Part shown: positions 25,504 to 34,851 of the stretch, piece after piece | Layout of the letters: every line of letters begins with the position of its first letter | How positions within the stretch are numbered: the first letter of the stretch is position 1 | Assembly (NCBI GenBank): GCA_018267275.1 | Contig: JAFDYV010000007.1 | Span: 124,001 to 188,000 of the forward strand | Source: Bacteroidota bacterium | GTDB taxonomy: Bacteria > Bacteroidota > Bacteroidia > Cytophagales > Cyclobacteriaceae | Length of the DNA: 64,000 bases | Reading direction: 5' to 3' | Notes under the pieces: model-generated | Database searches by the model: none | What the model was told of the DNA's origin: nothing | Seen by the model: the letters and a program-made list of their open reading frames with translations, nothing else | Made by a program: the position numbers and the translations under genes

Positions 25504-26481
25504 ATGGTTGACTTAAGAAGTGGTTCAGGTAAGTTGCTACGTTTGCTGTTCAAGGCTATTGGCCACCATCACGATGAGTTTGAAGCGACTTATGATTTGA
25601 GTGACCTAGCCTACCAGCCAGCCGCGGATCTTATTCGAAACGGCCTTTTGCAAAAAAAACCATTTGCCGTTTCGCGATTTGGTTACAGCGAGTTAAGAGC
25701 CGTGCTTACTTATCTGCATATCAACGAGCACAGCCCTTACATCAGAAAATTGTTTGCTTTTGCCCGCGGCAGAAAAGTGGAGCCTTGGTGGGATCAGCTG
25801 ACGATTAAGATTATCACCTATAATGCGGGTGTTTTTCCGATTGACACGGAAGTGGTGGAACGTTATTGCAGATTAGCGCTGGCAGATTTGCCTGTCTTTG
25901 ATGCGTTGGGGAGTTGGTTAGGCGGTGAACGAATCATTAAACCGCTGATGCCCGATTGTAAGTTCATCCGGTTCCACGACTTTTACCATTTCTTGCATGA
26001 AAGGCCATGGACCTCAGCACTTGAAGGTCAACGTGTGTTGGTAATACACCCATTTGCAAAGTCTATTGAAAATCAATATGCGAGACGAAAATTTATTTAT
26101 CACGCGCCCCATACACTGCCAGATTTTGAATTAAACACCTACCAGGCCATTCAAAGCATAGCGGGTAACCAACCCACCGGGTATGCGACCTGGTTTGATG
26201 CCCTCGAAAAAATGAAGAACGACATTTCTGCATTGGCATTTGACGTGGCCATCATAGGATGTGGCGCATATGGTATGCCTCTTGCTGCTTTCATCAAACG
26301 CGAGATGCAAAAAAAAGCCATCCATTTGGGAGGCAATACACAAATCCTATTTGGAATTAAGGGAAGCAGATGGGAGAATGACCCCGAGTTTGCTCCAATT
26401 TTTAATGAACACTGGGTGCGTCCACTACCTCAAGAAACCCCTCAGGGCCATCAGAACATTGACAGCAATTCGTATTGGTAA
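25504..26481 (+). CDS. Putative GT-D-like glycosyltransferase, unnamed family
   Basis: I do not firmly recognise this 325-residue protein. Two features resemble the GT-D (DUF1792) glycosyltransferases. The first is an N-terminal PFAVSRFGYSELRAVL, like their 'RxGDGE' segment. The second is the C-terminal VAIIGCGAYGMPLAAFIKRE followed by AIHLGGNTQILFGIKGSRW, which recurs in similar hypothetical proteins of O-antigen loci. A central piece (VLVIHPFAKSIENQY) looks like a Rossmann strand. There is no signal peptide or membrane segment. The start is ATG 25504 or a TTG two codons earlier. Its place between a flippase and a methyltransferase supports a role in glycan synthesis. A role outside sugar transfer is possible. 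Confidence 0.68.
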   Translation: MVDLRSGSGKLLRLLFKAIGHHHDEFEATYDLSDLAYQPAADLIRNGLLQKKPFAVSRFGYSELRAVLTYLHINEHSPYIRKLFAFARGRKVEPWWDQLTIKIITYNAGVFPIDTEVVERYCRLALADLPVFDALGSWLGGERIIKPLMPDCKFIRFHDFYHFLHERPWTSALEGQRVLVIHPFAKSIENQYARRKFIYHAPHTLPDFELNTYQAIQSIAGNQPTGYATWFDALEKMKNDISALAFDVAIIGCGAYGMPLAAFIKREMQKKAIHLGGNTQILFGIKGSRWENDPEFAPIFNEHWVRPLPQETPQGHQNIDSNSYW

Positions 26482-26526
26482 AGTAGCGCATGATAAAAGG
26501 GCAGAGTTGTTAACTTTGCTGGAATT

Positions 26527-27231
26527 ATGCGCCATCAAAATAGTTCAGTGCCAGCTAAAATTGTAAATAGATTCCGGTCCTTTGGTTATTTGGCATGGAA
26601 TGAGGTGGAAAAGAGCTATCGAAGGCTCTTTTCTGGACAACATCAACTCACTTCTACCACCTCGGCAGACCGTTATCCCGAATTGTTTGCTGAAGCTGCG
26701 AATATTCTGAACGCTGGCCACCAGCCTTGCCGCATTTTATCGTATGGGTGTTCCACTGGAGAGGAATGTTTTTCGCTCAAACGTTACATGCCAAATTCGA
26801 CCATCATAGGGCTGGATATCAATCGGAATAATTTGAAAAAAGCTAGAGCTGCTAATACCTCACAAGATATTCTGTTTTTAGAAAGCAACGCGGAGAACTT
26901 GACCCGCCATGGACCCTACGATGCAATTTTTGCATTGTCTGTGTTGTGCCGTTGGGAAGACACGAAATTTGTGGACAATTGCGAAAAGATTTATCCATTT
27001 GAAAAGTTCGGCAGTACCGTGAACCAACTGGCAACCCAATTGAAGGTTGGTGGGGTGTTGGTTGTCTACAACAGCAATTTCCGAGTTGAAGACACCGATG
27101 ATTTTCGATGCTTTGAAATCGTGCCGACCCCCACCGTGATGGATAGTGGCTTCGTCAAGAAATTTGATCGACAGAATTTTGCGTCAAATGACCGCCACAC
27201 CAATTGTATCTATCGAAAAATTTCTTCATGA
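26527..27231 (+). CDS. Class I SAM-dependent methyltransferase
   Basis: The 234-residue protein has motif I in RILSYGCSTGEECFSLKRYM, motif II in IIGLDINRNNLKKAR, and the post-motif FLESNAENLTRHGPYDAIFA, with LKVGGVLVVYNSNF near the end. The GCSTGEE version of motif I is like that of CheR-type enzymes, but the CheR N-terminal domain is absent. It probably methylates a sugar of the repeat unit. The ATG at 26527 is 45 bp after the preceding gene. The stop overlaps the ATG of the next gene as ATGA. Confidence 0.83.
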   Translation: MRHQNSSVPAKIVNRFRSFGYLAWNEVEKSYRRLFSGQHQLTSTTSADRYPELFAEAANILNAGHQPCRILSYGCSTGEECFSLKRYMPNSTIIGLDINRNNLKKARAANTSQDILFLESNAENLTRHGPYDAIFALSVLCRWEDTKFVDNCEKIYPFEKFGSTVNQLATQLKVGGVLVVYNSNFRVEDTDDFRCFEIVPTPTVMDSGFVKKFDRQNFASNDRHTNCIYRKISS

Positions 27232-28442
27232 AGGTATTGGTTATAGCGCTTTCAGCTCCACCTAAAAATTCGCCCGAGAGCGTTCAAACCGGCCGCTACC
27301 TACAGCATTTGGCAAAATCGATGGAGGTAACGTTGCTGACGACAAAAATCTATGGGGGCTGGGAGCCTGCCGATCAATCTCTCGAAAAGTACCTGCAATC
27401 AGTTTTTCGAGTAGTGTCAGTAAGACTGCCACATCCCAAACTCATTTCGTTGGTAAGAAGAATTTGGCCTTCCTTGGTATTTCCCGATGAAGGTTTTTTC
27501 TTTTTGTTGCAGCAATGGTGGATTGAGCGAAAGATAGGCCACAGACCGGATCTGATTATTTCTAGGTCGGCACCATTTTCTTCGGCAATCATGGCGAGGA
27601 GGATGTCGTCTAAATGGGGTATGCCTTGGATTATGCACTTAAGCGACCCTTGGGCTGGAAACCCCTATGAACAAAGTAACGGGAGTACTCACAAACGGGC
27701 CGCCATCGCAGAACATGATTGCATGCGCGTTGCATCGGCCATCACAGTCACTTCGAAAAAGACAGTAGCATATTACCAAACCAAATATCCTCTCTGGAGG
27801 GAAAAATTCCATTTTTTGCCGAATGTCTTCGATGATCAATCGCAAACTGGTGGCGTATTAGAATTTGACAAACCGATGAAGTTTGTTTTCACGGGTCGGC
27901 TGTATGGAGATCGCAATCTGTTTCTTGTAATAGAAGCCATTGAGGAGGCGTGTAGAAAGCATCCGGTTTGTAGCACAGCAGAATTTTTGTTTGCTGGTTT
28001 TTTTGATGATCGTAATGCACAACGAATTCAAAATACGCCAGCTAAGAACATCAAATGGTTAGGCCCGTTGTCGTCAGAGCTCGCTAATAAATTGCAACAC
28101 GAAGCTGCGGTCTTGATTTCCATTGATGGGTTAGCTGACAATCCAATGTTTGACTTGTATTTTCCATCAAAGTTACTCGACTATTTTTTGGTCCAACGGC
28201 CCATCATTGCTATCACCAACACAACTAGCACTACGTACCATGAAGTAGAAGGGAAGTTTGGTCGTTGTTTTAACAGTCGCAACCAACAAGAGCTGCCAGA
28301 CTACATTGCTCATCTCGTTGAGCAATATCGGTCTAAAAATAAATTGGCTTTTAAGGTTTCAAATGAATTTGGGTCGTATTCATCTCGTGTGCAATCAGAA
28401 GTTTTGATTGCCTTAGCTAAAAAAATTGTAGCACATGGTTAA
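27228..28442 (+). CDS. Glycosyltransferase, GT4-like
   Basis: The 404-residue protein has the GT-B form of GT4 enzymes like WbuB. The N-terminal part is MKVLVIALSAPPKNSPESVQ, with LIISRSAPFSSAIMARR and MPWIMHLSDPWAGNPY in the acceptor domain. The C-terminal domain begins MKFVFTGRLYGDRNLFLVI and has FPSKLLDYFLVQRPIIAIT, equivalent to the donor-binding region. The ATG at 27228 overlaps the methyltransferase stop (ATGA); the open frame extends eight codons upstream but this start is better placed. The gene overlaps the next by 8 bp. Confidence 0.88.
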   Translation: MKVLVIALSAPPKNSPESVQTGRYLQHLAKSMEVTLLTTKIYGGWEPADQSLEKYLQSVFRVVSVRLPHPKLISLVRRIWPSLVFPDEGFFFLLQQWWIERKIGHRPDLIISRSAPFSSAIMARRMSSKWGMPWIMHLSDPWAGNPYEQSNGSTHKRAAIAEHDCMRVASAITVTSKKTVAYYQTKYPLWREKFHFLPNVFDDQSQTGGVLEFDKPMKFVFTGRLYGDRNLFLVIEAIEEACRKHPVCSTAEFLFAGFFDDRNAQRIQNTPAKNIKWLGPLSSELANKLQHEAAVLISIDGLADNPMFDLYFPSKLLDYFLVQRPIIAITNTTSTTYHEVEGKFGRCFNSRNQQELPDYIAHLVEQYRSKNKLAFKVSNEFGSYSSRVQSEVLIALAKKIVAHG

Positions 28443-29544
28443 GGTTTTGCTGCGTGGTTATTATGGGTTTGGAAATTTGGGAGACGATGTGCTGATGCTG
28501 GCTGCTTACCGCACGGTGAAAAGAATCTACCCCGAATCGTCCGTCACCATCTGTGCAAATGGGTCTGCTGCTGCTTATATTCCTCACCTTTTGAACGAGG
28601 CTGTGCCGGTTGTGAGGGACGATAGTACATTTCAGGGCCACTTAACTGTTTTGGGTGGTGGTGGAATTTTTTTCGATTTTCAAAAAGGAAAGTCTAAGAA
28701 CCTGGCAACTAATTTAATTATCAAGACCATCGGATTGGCAGCTTTTTCGCGTTTGTACGCTCGCATCAAGTCGTGGCGAAGTGCGCGAGGAGTGTCCACG
28801 GCCCAAACCATCGGTATAGGAATAGGTTTTGGTACGTATACTTCTTCTTCTCGAAAGTTTTTGTATGACGCGTTGATACTTGGTAGACTGAATTGGCTGT
28901 CTGTAAGAGATGATGACAGCCGTAAAAATGCGCTGCGTGTGGGTGTTTCTTGCCCCATTGGCGTGCATGCAGACTTGGCATTCTCGCCATCACTTTGGGA
29001 AGGTAAGTTAACAACAAGGCAGCGCGCGATTGGGGTTGTGTTGCGAGACTGGCCCTTTGATTCGCATCAACACGTTGTTCTGATCAAACAAATATTGCAT
29101 GAGTTTCCAGAATATGAATTCCGATTTTTTTCCTTTGACCCATCTCACGACCAATTTTTTATTGGTACGTTTGGCGGCAGTTACACCATGCACAAATGGG
29201 ATGCTGGCGTTACGGATTTAAGGGCCTATTCAAATAAGTTGGCCGAGTGTCAACTGCTGATTACAAGCCGTGCGCACGGTGCAATTATTGGTGCGTGTTT
29301 GGGCGTTCCTTCAGTCTGTTTGGCGATTGAGCCTAAACTTGAACGTGTGGCTGAAATGCTGTCCGAATCCTCGATGGTACTGTCGCCATTGCTATCGATG
29401 GCACAATTTAAAACATCTATCCATCAGTTTTTATCTACGCTAGAGTATAGGCAGCAAGCGGTAAAAAGGGATGTGGAACGGAATCAAAGAAAACTGGAGG
29501 AACTCGAAATGGATGTACGTAAATTTATCGCCCGAACAAAATGA
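28435..29544 (+). CDS. Polysaccharide pyruvyl transferase family protein
   Basis: The 369-residue protein matches the CsaB/WcaK-type pyruvyltransferase family. Marks are GYYGFGNLGDDVLMLAAYRT at the N-terminus, LTVLGGGGIFFDFQ, the middle region SVRDDDSRKNALRVG, and the C-terminal TSRAHGAIIGACLGVPSVCL. Such enzymes transfer pyruvate from phosphoenolpyruvate to sugars, adding a negative ketal, or act as transferases on related glycans. It overlaps the preceding gene by 8 bp and the following wecB-like gene by 4 bp (ATGA), so it is embedded in one cotranslated run. Confidence 0.9.
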   Translation: MVKVLLRGYYGFGNLGDDVLMLAAYRTVKRIYPESSVTICANGSAAAYIPHLLNEAVPVVRDDSTFQGHLTVLGGGGIFFDFQKGKSKNLATNLIIKTIGLAAFSRLYARIKSWRSARGVSTAQTIGIGIGFGTYTSSSRKFLYDALILGRLNWLSVRDDDSRKNALRVGVSCPIGVHADLAFSPSLWEGKLTTRQRAIGVVLRDWPFDSHQHVVLIKQILHEFPEYEFRFFSFDPSHDQFFIGTFGGSYTMHKWDAGVTDLRAYSNKLAECQLLITSRAHGAIIGACLGVPSVCLAIEPKLERVAEMLSESSMVLSPLLSMAQFKTSIHQFLSTLEYRQQAVKRDVERNQRKLEELEMDVRKFIARTK

Positions 29545-30677
29545 AAAAAAAGGTTTTGATTTTTGTGGGCACGCGGCCTGAGGCCATTAAGTTGCTTCCG
29601 CTTTACTTTGAACTGAAGAAACATGGCGCATGGCAACCCATCATAGTTTCTACGGGTCAGCATCGCGAAATGTTGCAATCAGTATTTGCTTTCTTTGGCG
29701 TCAAGCCCAATGTGGACTTACAAATCATGCAACCAGATCAATCATTGCAAGATTTGTCGGCCGTGTTATTGCACGCCTGTAGTTTGCAAATAAAGAAACA
29801 CCAACCGGTGTTGATAGTCGTGCAAGGAGATACATCCACCGCGGCAATGGGGGCATTGGCGTCCTACTACGCACGCGTACCGGTCGCTCACGTAGAGGCT
29901 GGCCTTAGATCATATGATAAAAACGCTCCTTTTCCGGAGGAAGTTAATCGAAAGATTATTTCGAGTGTTGCCGATTTTCATTTCGCCCCCACAACACTTG
30001 CACTTAAAAACCTGCGTAGCGAAAGGGTAGAGGGAATAGCTGTGAATGTTGGTAATACCGTTATCGATAGTTTGTTGACAGTTGTAAGAAAGTTAAAAGG
30101 CAAAACAAACCGATATGCTAAAGTATATCAGAGATATTTTTCAGGGGCTGACAAAATGATTTTAGTGACTGGGCATCGGAGAGAAAGTTTCGGTCTCGGC
30201 TTTGAAAACATCTGCAATGCCCTCATCACTTTGGCGACCCGTTTTCCAGATGTGGTTTTTGTCTATCCCGTGCATCTAAATCCCCGCGTTCGAGAGGTAG
30301 TTCACTCTAGACTGGAAGGTGTTGCGAATATTCACCTTTTAGATCCGGTACCTTATGATCACATGGTTTATTTGATGCAGCGATCTATGTTGATCCTCAC
30401 AGACTCGGGCGGCATTCAAGAAGAAGCCCCAGCGTTGGGTAAGCCAGTGGTGGTAATGCGGGATGTGACAGAACGCCCCGAAGGTGTGAAGGCAGGATGC
30501 AGTGTACTGGTGGGAACATCGAAAAGACAAATAGTAAAATGGGTAGCCACGTTGCTTACTAACAAGGCCGTGTATAGAAAGATGGCGCGCGCGCGCAATC
30601 CCTACGGCAACGGAACCACCTCGAGGCAGATTGCTTCGCTGCTCGCCAAGCACATATTAAAGCAAAAAGCATTTTGA
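29541..30677 (+). CDS. wecB: UDP-N-acetylglucosamine 2-epimerase (non-hydrolysing)
   Basis: The 378-residue protein matches WecB/MnaA along its whole length. Conserved parts include GTRPEAIKLLPLYFELK, QGDTSTAAMGALASYYARVP, HVEAGLRSYDKNAPFPEEVN, TGHRRESFG, and DSGGIQEEAPALGKPVVVMR followed by TERPEG. The enzyme interconverts UDP-GlcNAc and UDP-ManNAc, supplying ManNAc or ManNAcA for the polysaccharide. A UDP-ManNAc dehydrogenase (WecC) is not in the window. It overlaps the pyruvyltransferase gene by ATGA and is followed by the amidotransferase after 1 bp. Confidence 0.95.
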   Translation: MKKKVLIFVGTRPEAIKLLPLYFELKKHGAWQPIIVSTGQHREMLQSVFAFFGVKPNVDLQIMQPDQSLQDLSAVLLHACSLQIKKHQPVLIVVQGDTSTAAMGALASYYARVPVAHVEAGLRSYDKNAPFPEEVNRKIISSVADFHFAPTTLALKNLRSERVEGIAVNVGNTVIDSLLTVVRKLKGKTNRYAKVYQRYFSGADKMILVTGHRRESFGLGFENICNALITLATRFPDVVFVYPVHLNPRVREVVHSRLEGVANIHLLDPVPYDHMVYLMQRSMLILTDSGGIQEEAPALGKPVVVMRDVTERPEGVKAGCSVLVGTSKRQIVKWVATLLTNKAVYRKMARARNPYGNGTTSRQIASLLAKHILKQKAF

Positions 30678-30678
30678 C

Positions 30679-32541
30679 ATGTGTGGCATTGCAGGTTTTG
30701 TAGATTCTCAGTTTTCAGAGGCACATTTATTGGCCATGCAACAGACCCTGAAACACCGAGGACCGGATGCGAGCAATCATTTTTTTGATAATGGTATTGC
30801 AATTGCCCACAACCGATTGTCGATTATCGACTTAAGCGAAACAGCAAATCAGCCCTTTTTTTTTAAACACTGGATACTTGCGTTTAACGGAGAGATCTAC
30901 AATTATCAATCTATAAGACGTGAGTTAGAAGCGCACTACTCTTTTCAAACCAACAGCGATACAGAAGTCTTGATCAAAGGCTTTGATCGTTGGGGCGTGG
31001 CCGTGCTCGATAAGTTGGTGGGTATGTTTGCTTTCGCGCTGTATCATTCGCAAACCAAAGATCTTTATTTGGTGCGCGATCGATTGGGCGTAAAACCCCT
31101 TTACTACAGCCTTCAAAAGGGAATTTCATTTGCCAGTGAAGTGCGGGCATTTCATGCTCTTCCAATACAACTCACTATCGATCAGCAATCAGTCGAAGAT
31201 TATTTTCGTTTTGGTTACGTGCTTGGTCACAAGACTATCTTTCGTGATATTTTCAAAGTTCGCCCAGGTCATTACATCCATTGGCGAAATGGCAAAGCAG
31301 CTGAGAAATGTTATTGGACTATACCCGCTCCAGTCGATAAATTGACGTTGGACGAACGTGCCGCCACTGATGCCCTAGAGGAAATGTTGACTGATGCATT
31401 TATTCAACGGCTGGTTTCTGATGTACCTGTCGGTGTTTTCTTAAGCGGTGGAGTGGATAGTTCTTTGGTGGCGGCCTTGCTACAAAAGAACAGTACCAAA
31501 AAGATTCGCACTTTCACAATTGGTTTTGATCAGTTTGCTTATGATGAGATGCCGTTTGCCAAAAAAGTGGCGGAGCACATTGGTACCGAACATATTGACT
31601 TGCGATTGAACGTGACCAGCGCTGAGGCAATCTTTCAGCGTTTTTACGACATCTACGATGAACCTTTTAGCGATACGTCAGGCATCCCCACAGCACTGGT
31701 TGCTTCCTTGGCCAAAGACAATGGTGTGAAAGTCGTGTTATCAGGAGACGGAGGTGATGAGTTCTTTTGTGGTTATACCCACTATGCACGGGTTGCGGAT
31801 ATGGGCAAACATCTTGAGCGGGTGCCAAATCGCCTCAGATATTTGGCTGCAAATATGCTTCAACTACTGGCACCTGATTCGTTGCGCGATAGCATTTGGC
31901 ATGGAAATTTTGGTCACCGGATAGACAGGATGCAAGCGCTGCTTCGTACCCAAGGCATCGCACAACTTTTTGAGGCTTCAATCAGCAATCAAAGCACAAG
32001 AAGCTTGGAAAGATTATTGACATTTCGATGCACGAATGCTGAGCGGAAATTACCTAACGCTTTGTCTGCGATTGAACAGATGATGTTTTGGGACGCCAGT
32101 TATTTCTTGCCAGATGATTTGTTAATGAAAGTGGATCGGGCAACTATGTTCCATAGTGTTGAAGGGCGCGAACCTTTCCTGGATCACCGCGTCATTCAAT
32201 TTTCACAGCAGTTGCCACTAGAGATGAAGTTTGACGGCCGTACTAACAAGCGTATTTTGAAAAATATTCTCTCGAAGTACTTGCCCTCGCACCTTATTCA
32301 TCGCCCTAAGCAAGGGTTTAGTATACCCATTTTTGCTTGGTTTGGTCAACAACTCGACAAACAGTTCGATGAATATTTTTCTAAAAATCGAATCGATCAG
32401 ATCGGCATCCTTAACTACCAGGAAGTGGCGCTCGAGTTAAAAAAGTATCAATACTATCGAAAGCAGGGGCAACAATACAATATGGAAAAAATGTGGAGGT
32501 TGCTTAGCTTTTGTATGTGGCATAAGCGTTGGGTAAAGTGA
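30679..32541 (+). CDS. asnB: Asparagine synthase (glutamine-hydrolysing) type amidotransferase
   Basis: The 620-residue protein begins MCGIAGF, with Cys2 as the glutaminase nucleophile. The class II glutaminase domain holds HRGPDASNHFF, HNRLSIIDLS and LAFNGEIYN. The synthetase domain has the ATP-pyrophosphatase loop SGGVDSS at 256-262 and LSGDGGDEFFCGY. It could be the asparagine synthetase AsnB. In a polysaccharide locus such enzymes instead often amidate a uronic acid sugar, as WbpS-type proteins do, which fits the ManNAc-producing neighbour. I cannot tell the two apart from sequence alone. Its stop overlaps the next gene as GTGA. Confidence 0.92.
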   Translation: MCGIAGFVDSQFSEAHLLAMQQTLKHRGPDASNHFFDNGIAIAHNRLSIIDLSETANQPFFFKHWILAFNGEIYNYQSIRRELEAHYSFQTNSDTEVLIKGFDRWGVAVLDKLVGMFAFALYHSQTKDLYLVRDRLGVKPLYYSLQKGISFASEVRAFHALPIQLTIDQQSVEDYFRFGYVLGHKTIFRDIFKVRPGHYIHWRNGKAAEKCYWTIPAPVDKLTLDERAATDALEEMLTDAFIQRLVSDVPVGVFLSGGVDSSLVAALLQKNSTKKIRTFTIGFDQFAYDEMPFAKKVAEHIGTEHIDLRLNVTSAEAIFQRFYDIYDEPFSDTSGIPTALVASLAKDNGVKVVLSGDGGDEFFCGYTHYARVADMGKHLERVPNRLRYLAANMLQLLAPDSLRDSIWHGNFGHRIDRMQALLRTQGIAQLFEASISNQSTRSLERLLTFRCTNAERKLPNALSAIEQMMFWDASYFLPDDLLMKVDRATMFHSVEGREPFLDHRVIQFSQQLPLEMKFDGRTNKRILKNILSKYLPSHLIHRPKQGFSIPIFAWFGQQLDKQFDEYFSKNRIDQIGILNYQEVALELKKYQYYRKQGQQYNMEKMWRLLSFCMWHKRWVK

Positions 32542-33725
32542 AGAGAGTCTTAATCATATTGCCCGATTTTGGTTTTGGAGGGGCTGAGAAGTCGGCTGCC
32601 GCTGTCAGCAGGTTACTGGCGCAAAAGTATTTTGTTCATTTTTTGGTATTCAATGAAAGGTCGCAGCCAGCCTATCCCATCGGAGGAAACATTCATTCAT
32701 TACAAGTGGATGGAGGCGGAGGATTTTTGAATAAAGTTGTTGCCTTCATCACCCGTGTTTATCGGGCACGCCTGTTAAAAGGGAAACTACAAATTGATGT
32801 ATCGATTAGCTTTTTAGAGGGTGCGGATTACGTGAACTTTTTTTCTTGCCGTGGCGAAAAGTTGATTTGTAGTATCCGCGGTTCCAAACAGCATGATCCA
32901 AACATTGTGGGTGCGTTAGGGTGGTTGCGGCATAAGATTTTGATGCCACTTGTGTATAGTCGTGTTGATGCCGTAGTGGTTGTCAACCCGTCCATCGCAC
33001 AAGAGATGAAGAAGTTTTATCGCGTGAGCGAGTGGCGCATAGTACCAATCTTCAATTTTTACGACATCCCCGCGCTTCAGGGCGTGGCAAGCGAGCCGCT
33101 GGAAGCTGATGTTGAAAAAGAACTCGAAACACGGCAGGTAATAGTTGCTGTGGGCAGGCTAGCACCTGAAAAAGCCTTTGACCACTTGATTAGTGCATTT
33201 AACTTGGTAAAGTCTCGCTTAAATAATGCGGTACTTTTGTTGGTGGGCAGCGGAAGTGAACTTGAGCATTTGATCCTTACGGCAACAAAATTTGGGTTGA
33301 CCTACCAAATGGGGGCGTCACTCCCTTTGGCTGATGTTTGTTTTGTTGGCTATCAGAAAAACCCGTTGAAGTGGGTGAAACGGGCGAAGGTTTTTGCGCT
33401 ATCGTCTGTTATAGAGGGGTTTCCAAATGTATTATTAGAAGCAATGGCGGTTGGTACACCCGTGTTGGCAACCGATTGCAACTACGGGCCGCGAGAGGTT
33501 TTGCATACAGATAACACGTGTGGTTTGTTAATGGATGTAATCGCAACTGGTACTGCCATTGACCACCCTTCGCATGGCAAATGGGCCGACTATATTATCC
33601 GCATTTTGACAGATGAACAGAAGAGAAATGAATTAATAACTAATGGGTATCAACGCGCCTCCGAATTCTCTGAAGAAAAAATTTCTCCGCAGTGGTTTCA
33701 ATTGATTGAAAAAATTTGCCCATAA
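32538..33725 (+). CDS. Glycosyltransferase, GT4-like
   Basis: The 395-residue protein opens with VLIILPDFGFGGAEKSAAAV, a GT4 acceptor-side loop (GGAE). The C-terminal donor domain has VIVAVGRLAPEKAFDHLISA and EGFPNVLLEAMAVGTPVLAT, whose two glutamates match the E-x7-E nucleotide-binding motif. The start is a GTG at 32538 that overlaps the amidotransferase stop (GTGA); a TTG at 32529 is less likely. The next gene overlaps its 3' end by 20 bp. The donor is unknown. Confidence 0.9.
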   Translation: MKRVLIILPDFGFGGAEKSAAAVSRLLAQKYFVHFLVFNERSQPAYPIGGNIHSLQVDGGGGFLNKVVAFITRVYRARLLKGKLQIDVSISFLEGADYVNFFSCRGEKLICSIRGSKQHDPNIVGALGWLRHKILMPLVYSRVDAVVVVNPSIAQEMKKFYRVSEWRIVPIFNFYDIPALQGVASEPLEADVEKELETRQVIVAVGRLAPEKAFDHLISAFNLVKSRLNNAVLLLVGSGSELEHLILTATKFGLTYQMGASLPLADVCFVGYQKNPLKWVKRAKVFALSSVIEGFPNVLLEAMAVGTPVLATDCNYGPREVLHTDNTCGLLMDVIATGTAIDHPSHGKWADYIIRILTDEQKRNELITNGYQRASEFSEEKISPQWFQLIEKICP

Positions 33726-34851
33726 CCCCTTGACCCGCAAACCAGTAATATTGATCATCGACAACAGCAAAGGGATTACCGGAGCACTGAGGTCCATTAC
33801 ACAAGTCGCAGTTAATCATTCGCACGATTTTGAGTTTAGATTTTTGATTCCGCACAGTCAGCAGGTAGAAGATTATCTTTCTTCTCTTGGGTTTACCAAG
33901 CTCTATAAAATATCGATGGTTGAGATAAGTAGACGATTGGTTCCGGTGTTGGCCTACTTGCCAACACTTTTCATTCAAGCTTATCGACTTAAGAAAATCT
34001 GCAAAAAAGACAAAGTGGATATTATCCACGTAAATGACATCTACAACCTACTTCCAGCAGCAGCGCGTTGGTTAGGCAATTCTACACCATACGTGTGTCA
34101 CGTTCGGTTTTTGCCCGACCGATTTCCCAAATGGCTTTTCGCCATTTGGTTCAAGATTCATGAAACTAGCGCACAAGCCATCGTTGCCGTATCAAATGCT
34201 ACCTACAATCAGTTGCCGAAATCGACAAAGACCAGCATGGTGTACGACAACCTGCCCACGCTGGAGCGGTATGCTGAAATGGTGCGAAAACCCACTTTTT
34301 TGTATTTGGGAAATTGGATGCGAGGCAAAGGTCAAGATTTTGCCATCCGGGCCTTCAGCCTTATTCATGAAGAAGTACCTCAGTGGCGCCTTAGATTTGT
34401 GGGTGGAACATTTGGGCTACAGAAAAATGAGGAGTATAAAAGCGAGGTATTGCGCACGGCAGCGGAGTTGGGAATCCAAAACAAAGTGGACTGGGTTGAA
34501 ATTACCAATGACCCGGAAAAGGAATATAGGGAAGCTGGTGTAGTAATCAATTTCTCCGAATCAGAATCTTTTTCGATGGTGTGCATGGAAGCTCTTTTTT
34601 TTGGCTGTCCCCTAATAGCAAGCAACTGTGGAGGTCCGGCAGAGATAGTGCAGCAAGGCGAGAATGGATTCTTGGTTGAGAATAGAAATGTGCCTGATAT
34701 GGCAAAGAAAATGAAACTGTTGGCACAAAGCGAGGAGAAGCGAACAACAATGAGTCAATTCGGCTATAAGTCTGTACGCGAGAAATTTAGCAAGGCGCAA
34801 ACATCAGAAAAAATGGTGCGTTTGTATCGATTAACTTTGGCCTCTGCATGA
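33706..34851 (+). CDS. Glycosyltransferase, GT4-like
   Basis: The protein has 381 residues from a TTG at 33706. No ATG lies before the conserved N-terminal stretch VILIIDNSKGITGALRSITQ, so a TTG start here or at 33730 must be used. The donor domain holds PTFLYLGNWMRGKGQDFAIR and VVINFSESESFSMVCMEALF followed by GCPLIASNCGGPAEIV, with the GT4 E-x7-E pair. It overlaps the previous gene by 20 bp or 0 bp depending on the start. Its stop overlaps the PKD gene as ATGA, so translation of the adhesin is tied to this gene. Confidence 0.87.
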   Translation: MKKFAHNPLTRKPVILIIDNSKGITGALRSITQVAVNHSHDFEFRFLIPHSQQVEDYLSSLGFTKLYKISMVEISRRLVPVLAYLPTLFIQAYRLKKICKKDKVDIIHVNDIYNLLPAAARWLGNSTPYVCHVRFLPDRFPKWLFAIWFKIHETSAQAIVAVSNATYNQLPKSTKTSMVYDNLPTLERYAEMVRKPTFLYLGNWMRGKGQDFAIRAFSLIHEEVPQWRLRFVGGTFGLQKNEEYKSEVLRTAAELGIQNKVDWVEITNDPEKEYREAGVVINFSESESFSMVCMEALFFGCPLIASNCGGPAEIVQQGENGFLVENRNVPDMAKKMKLLAQSEEKRTTMSQFGYKSVREKFSKAQTSEKMVRLYRLTLASA

